From Collinsella sp. TM09-10AT (GTDB lineage Bacteria; Actinomycetota; Coriobacteriia; Coriobacteriales; Coriobacteriaceae), in contig NZ_QSOP01000001.1 of assembly GCF_003436275.1 (NCBI RefSeq), positions 156,356-220,355 of the forward strand: a DNA stretch of 64,000 nt. Reading direction: 5' to 3'. The position numbers and the translations under genes were made by a program. The notes under the pieces are model-generated. The model was not told where the DNA came from. It was given only the letters and a program-made list of their open reading frames with translations, and did not search any database. Of this stretch, positions 60,735-64,000 are shown piece by piece (position 1 is the first letter of the stretch; each line of letters starts with the position of its first letter).

Positions 60735-61592
60735 CTACTCTACGACCTTATCCGGTTGAATGAGCTCCTCGTAGTAGCTGATGTGCTCTCGGGCGTCCTC
60801 GATTTCGGGCAGCAGGAAGTTGTAGATGACCTCGATGATCATCGTGGCGCTCATCTTGGAGAACGCGAAGTCGCCCGTTGTCAGCAGCGCCTCGTGATTG
60901 ACGGTATTAAAGGTGTAGTCGGCTAGGCGCGCAAGTGGAGACTTGCTGTCACTGCTGATGACGACCACGGTGGCACCGCAGTCGCGAGCCGCTTTTGCCA
61001 TGCGATTCAGACGGCGCGACTTGCCGGAGTTCGAGATCAGCACGATAACGTCGCCGGGGCGCAACGTGAGCGCGAAACCAATCGAGGTCTCGCTGATGGT
61101 GCTTGCCATGCAGCGAAGGCCCAGCTGCGAAAACTTAAACGTCGCGTCGAGCGCAACGGCGTTGGTGTTGCCTACGGCCGCAAACTCAATAACGCCCGCA
61201 TTCTTTAACGCGTGTACAACGGCCGTTAGCGTATCGTGGTCAATCCCGTCGATGGTCGCGTTAAGCTCGCTGACCTTGGCAGCCAAGATATTTTTAAGGC
61301 TCTGCTCCATGTTGTCGAGCGAGACCTCGTCGGTCAGGCCCTCGTTGCGCTGACTCTCCAAGTCGCGTGCCAGCGAAAACTGAAAGCTGCGGAAGCTGCC
61401 AAAGCCCAGCTTGCGGCAAAAGCGCGAAACCGTCGCCTCGGACGTGGCGGCGGCTCGTGAGAGCTGTGCGGCCGTCAGGCGCGGCGCCTCGGACTGGTGC
61501 TCCAATATATAGTCGACAATGCGCTGCTCGGATCCACTATATCCCTGATGAGTGCTAATAAGGGAGAGCGCGCTCTTGCTGCTATCGGTCAT
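60735..61592 (-). CDS. MurR/RpiR-family transcriptional regulator
   Basis: 285 residues from ATG 61592, preceded by AGGAG; the 16-codon upstream extension is unlikely. N-terminal HTH_6 domain with AAQLSRAAATSEATVSRFCR, and a C-terminal SIS sugar-phosphate-binding domain (VIEFAAVGNTNAVALDATFK, VIVLISNSGKSRRL). Such regulators sense phosphosugars. Divergent from the PTS gene, which it most likely controls. Confidence 0.92.
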   Translation of the reverse strand: MTDSSKSALSLISTHQGYSGSEQRIVDYILEHQSEAPRLTAAQLSRAAATSEATVSRFCRKLGFGSFRSFQFSLARDLESQRNEGLTDEVSLDNMEQSLKNILAAKVSELNATIDGIDHDTLTAVVHALKNAGVIEFAAVGNTNAVALDATFKFSQLGLRCMASTISETSIGFALTLRPGDVIVLISNSGKSRRLNRMAKAARDCGATVVVISSDSKSPLARLADYTFNTVNHEALLTTGDFAFSKMSATMIIEVIYNFLLPEIEDAREHISYYEELIQPDKVVE

Positions 61593-61640
61593 GGATGGCT
61601 CCTGGTTGGCATGAAAATTGGACTCGTTTTTCAATGCCAT

Positions 61641-61646
61641 AGTATA
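61641..61646 (-). promoter_or_regulatory. -10 of the rpiR-type gene
   Basis: TATACT on the minus strand; upstream TTGTAA or TTGAAA are -35 candidates with sub-optimal spacing. Confidence 0.45.
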
Positions 61647-61694
61647 CGGGCATTTTCAATTACAAGATACACCTTGCCGTTTCAAGTGTTGATG

Positions 61695-61717
61695 GTAAAC
61701 TTTCACCTACCGTTTAC
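61695..61717. promoter_or_regulatory. Inverted repeat GTAAAC-N11-GTTTAC
   Basis: Perfect 6-bp half-sites in the rpiR-PTS intergenic region, placed over a possible PTS promoter (TTGATG at 61689). Candidate operator. Confidence 0.5.
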
Positions 61718-61722
61718 GGTTA

Positions 61723-61737
61723 TGAAAGAACCTTTCA
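61723..61737. promoter_or_regulatory. Inverted repeat TGAAAG-AAC-CTTTCA
   Basis: Perfect 6-3-6 palindrome downstream of the previous one; a TGAAA/TTTCA pattern is common for RpiR-type operators. A further CTTTCA is at 61701-61705 and 61787. Confidence 0.5.
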
Positions 61738-61864
61738 CCGGAGAATTGGGACATTTTCCTTTCCGCGAAAGCGCTGGGTTGGTATCTTTCAGTTGTGGAA
61801 AAGCGCGCAAGGACGCGCGTGTAGGGGAGCGCCTGCGGGCGCAGTACTCAAGAAGGAGGGACAC

Positions 61865-63868
61865 ATGGCTAAGTTTGACATCATCGCCGCCACCGGTTGC
61901 CCGACCGGTATCGCGCACACCTTCATGGCGAAGGAGGCGCTGGAGAAGGCAGCTGCCGAGCGCGGTCTGACCATTAAGGTCGAGACCCATGGCCAGGTCG
62001 GTGTCGAGAACGAGCTCACCAAGAGCGAGATCGCTGGTGCCAAGGCCGTTGTCGTCGCAGCCGATAAGGATGTCCAGGCTGAGCGTTTCGCCGGTAAGCC
62101 CATGGTTTCCGTCGGTGTTTCCAAGGCCCTGTCCGTCGAGGCCGCCGGAAAGCTGATTGACCGCGCGCTCGCCGCCAAGGGCGACGATACGGTTGCCGCT
62201 GCCGCCGATGTCGAGGACGAGGTCGAGGAGAAGGAGTCCATCGGCCATGTCATCTACAAGCACCTCATGAATGGCGTCAGCCACATGCTGGTCTTCGTCG
62301 TCGCCGGTGGTGTTCTGACCGCCGTTTCGTTCCTGTGGGGCATCACGTCCTTCGATTCGACGGCTGCCGACTACAACAGCTTCGCCGCTATGCTCAAGAT
62401 TATCGGCGGTATCGCCATGAACCTCATGGTTCCGGTGCTTTCCGCCTACATCGCCGAGTCCATCGGCAAGCGCCCGGCGCTCGTCCCCGGCTTTGTTGCC
62501 GGCATGATCGCCATCCAGGGTCTGCCCGTTAACGCCGATACCGGCATGATCGACGCCGGTGGCGCCGGTGTGGGCTTCGGCTTCCTGGGCGGCATCGTCG
62601 GCGGCTTCCTCGCTGGCTATGTCATCCTGCTGCTCGAGAAGGTCTTTGCCGGTCTGCCCAAGAACCTGGACGGCCTCAAGGCTATCTTCCTGTACCCGCT
62701 GTTCTCGACTGCCATCGTCGGTCTGGTCATGCTCGGCATCTCCGGCCCCATGGCTGCCATCAACACCGCCATGATGGACTTCCTCAAGGGTCTGTCTGCC
62801 TCTGGCGCCGTTGTCCTGGGTCTTGCTATCGGCTGCATGTGCGCCTTTGACATGGGTGGCCCGGTTAACAAGGCTGCTTACGTCACCGGTACGGCTATGC
62901 TCACCGAGGCCCTGGCCGCCGGTGTTGGCACCGAGACCTACAACTTCGGCACCAACTTCATGGCTGCCGTTTCCGCCGCCTGCATCGTTCCGCCGCTGAT
63001 CACCACCTTCGCCGTCGTCGTCGGCAAGAAGTACTTCAGCCAGGAGGATCACGACGCCGGTGTCGTCAACCTCATCCTTGGTTGCACCCACATCACCGAG
63101 GGCGCCATTCCGTTCATGACCAAGAACATCTGGCCCGTCATGCCCATCATGATGCTCGGTTCTTCCATCGCCTCGATCCTGACCATTATGTTCAACGTTC
63201 ATGATCCGGCGCCTCACGGCGGCTTCCTGGTCCTGCCCGTTGTCGAGAACGGTCCGCTGTGGGTCCTCGCGATCCTCATCGGTGCTGTGGTCGGTGGAAT
63301 CTTGTTCGTGGCCTTCAAGAAGTTCGACTTCGAGAAGAACCAGAAGGCTGCCCCTGCAGCCAAGCCGGTTGAGGCCCCCAAGGCCGCTGCTGTCGAGGCT
63401 CCCAAGGCCGAGGCTGCCGACTTCGTGAAGGTCGAGAACGTCTTTGTCGCCGAGGACTTCGCTTCTCGTGACGAGGCCCTGAGCTTTGTCTCCAACCAGG
63501 CTGTCAAGGCCGGTATCGCCGGCGACGCCGACGCCGTGATGAACGCCTTCCTGGCCCGCGAGGCCGAGGGCACCACGGGCATGATGGAGGGCTTCGCCAT
63601 CCCGCATGCCAAGTCCGACGCTATTACCGAGGCTGCCGTCATCGTCGTCAAGGACGAGTCCGGCGTGACCGGTTGGGACACCATGGACGGCGCTCCCGTC
63701 AACGTGGCCATCGCCCTGCTCATCCCGGGTGCTCAGGCTGGCACCACACACCTCAAGATCCTGTCCAAGGTCGCCGAGGCACTCATGGACGAGGACTTCC
63801 GTGCCACTGTCAAGGGTTCCACCGACGCCGCCGAGATCGCCAAGACGATCAACGCCCGCCTGGTCTAA
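61865..63868 (+). CDS. PTS fructose-family permease, fused IIB-IIC-IIA
   Basis: 667 residues from ATG 61865 after AGAAGGAGGG (61851-61860). IIB first, with phospho-accepting Cys12 in ATGCPTGIAHTF. The IIC membrane domain follows (residues about 125-480, roughly nine helices, GGPVNKAAY and CTHITEGAIPF signatures). After an Ala/Pro/Lys linker comes IIA with the active His in EGFAIPHAKS. Imports and phosphorylates a fructose-like sugar. No 1-phosphofructokinase or HPr is adjacent, so the substrate is not proven. Followed directly by a terminator: single-gene transcript. Confidence 0.93.
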   Translation: MAKFDIIAATGCPTGIAHTFMAKEALEKAAAERGLTIKVETHGQVGVENELTKSEIAGAKAVVVAADKDVQAERFAGKPMVSVGVSKALSVEAAGKLIDRALAAKGDDTVAAAADVEDEVEEKESIGHVIYKHLMNGVSHMLVFVVAGGVLTAVSFLWGITSFDSTAADYNSFAAMLKIIGGIAMNLMVPVLSAYIAESIGKRPALVPGFVAGMIAIQGLPVNADTGMIDAGGAGVGFGFLGGIVGGFLAGYVILLLEKVFAGLPKNLDGLKAIFLYPLFSTAIVGLVMLGISGPMAAINTAMMDFLKGLSASGAVVLGLAIGCMCAFDMGGPVNKAAYVTGTAMLTEALAAGVGTETYNFGTNFMAAVSAACIVPPLITTFAVVVGKKYFSQEDHDAGVVNLILGCTHITEGAIPFMTKNIWPVMPIMMLGSSIASILTIMFNVHDPAPHGGFLVLPVVENGPLWVLAILIGAVVGGILFVAFKKFDFEKNQKAAPAAKPVEAPKAAAVEAPKAEAADFVKVENVFVAEDFASRDEALSFVSNQAVKAGIAGDADAVMNAFLAREAEGTTGMMEGFAIPHAKSDAITEAAVIVVKDESGVTGWDTMDGAPVNVAIALLIPGAQAGTTHLKILSKVAEALMDEDFRATVKGSTDAAEIAKTINARLV

Positions 63869-63900
63869 TCCAGCAGTCAGCGATTAATATCGCCCCCTGT

Positions 63901-63938
63901 AAAAAGGCGGAGACCCTCACCAGGGCCTCCGCCTTTTT
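63901..63938 (+). terminator. Terminator after the PTS gene
   Basis: AAAAAGGCGGAG ... CCTCCGCCTTTTT with an inner CCT/AGG pairing. Confidence 0.92.
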
Positions 63939-63948
63939 CATCTCAACT

Positions 63949-63972
63949 TGGCACTTAGGGACGTTCCTTTTA
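63949..63972. repeat. Partial REP-like sequence near the window end
   Basis: TGGCACTTAGGGACGTTCCTTTTAA contains the GGGAC core and resembles the repeat at 6431-6460 (GGCAGTTGGGGACGTCCCC). No gene is visible from 63939 to 64000. Confidence 0.45.
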
Positions 63973-64000
63973 ATATGAGCAGGACATTGTCAAGAGGCAA

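Noticed and set aside
61703..63751. A 682-codon minus-strand frame opposite the PTS gene
   Set aside because: Antisense of conserved IIB, IIC and IIA domains; composition (Gly/Asp/His rich) is typical of a mirrored GC-rich gene.
1..64000. CRISPR arrays, toxin-antitoxin pairs, restriction or other defence systems
   Set aside because: I found no regularly spaced direct repeats and no recognisable defence genes; the only direct duplication of note is the tRNA-Asn pair.

Overview
This 64 kb window looks like chromosome of a high-GC, non-proteobacterial gut-type bacterium. The best match in gene content and style is a Coriobacteriia member close to Collinsella. This is an inference from the GC-rich third codon positions, the many GTG and TTG starts, an actinobacterial-type DUF177/L32/PlsX/ACP/RNase III/SMC block, a T-box in front of ileS, and short intergenic palindromes with a GGGAC core. 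No 16S gene is present to confirm it.

Layout. 1-6250: a translation/replication run, nrnA (cut by the window edge)-truB-ribF-dnaG-sigA, mostly with overlapping stops and starts. 6550-6735: two identical tRNA-Asn genes. 6929-21795: a long + strand block of Gls24 protein, DAK2 kinase, recG, rsmD, coaD, coiled-coil protein, DUF177, rpmF, plsX, acpP, rnc, smc, ftsY, ffh (lipid precursor, ribosome and SRP functions). 21916-27293: a His/Cys-rich DUF134-NifX regulator facing thyA-folA, then an RNA methyltransferase, a MATE exporter and a convergent corrinoid adenosyltransferase. 27371-29816: ftsH and a DUF523 gene.

29817-32860 is the accessory part. It holds a serine recombinase tail, an IS3-type transposase tail, an AT-rich peptidase-E-like gene, an orphan origin of transfer of the MOBV/pMV158 type, and a complete 1453-bp IS3-family element that has split a chromosomal REP-like palindrome and left a CTG target duplication. 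The backbone resumes with an iron-containing alcohol dehydrogenase, a T-box-controlled ileS, lspA, an RluA-type synthase, a glycosyltransferase, an A24 peptidase, a dNTPase and rarA.

43749-46914 is a compact stress-type sigma unit: DUF948 membrane protein, SpoIIAB/RsbW-like protein lacking its ATP-site residues, SigB/SigF-like sigma factor and an AI-2E family permease. Then come alaS-ruvX-mltG-yqeG-aroK-aroB*-pepP-efp-gls24-nusB-xseB-tlyA-nadK-recN. The aroB homologue has lost all recognisable metal and NAD motifs although it keeps its usual place. The window ends with an RpiR regulator divergent from a one-gene PTS fructose-family IIBCA permease.

The most notable observations are the degenerate AroB next to an intact AroK, the ATP-site-less anti-sigma unit, the twin in-phase operators around the DUF134-NifX promoter, the layered mobile-element debris with an orphan oriT, and a family of short nested palindromes, one of which fits between two convergent stop codons. 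I found no CRISPR array, no phage genes and no complete conjugation system.
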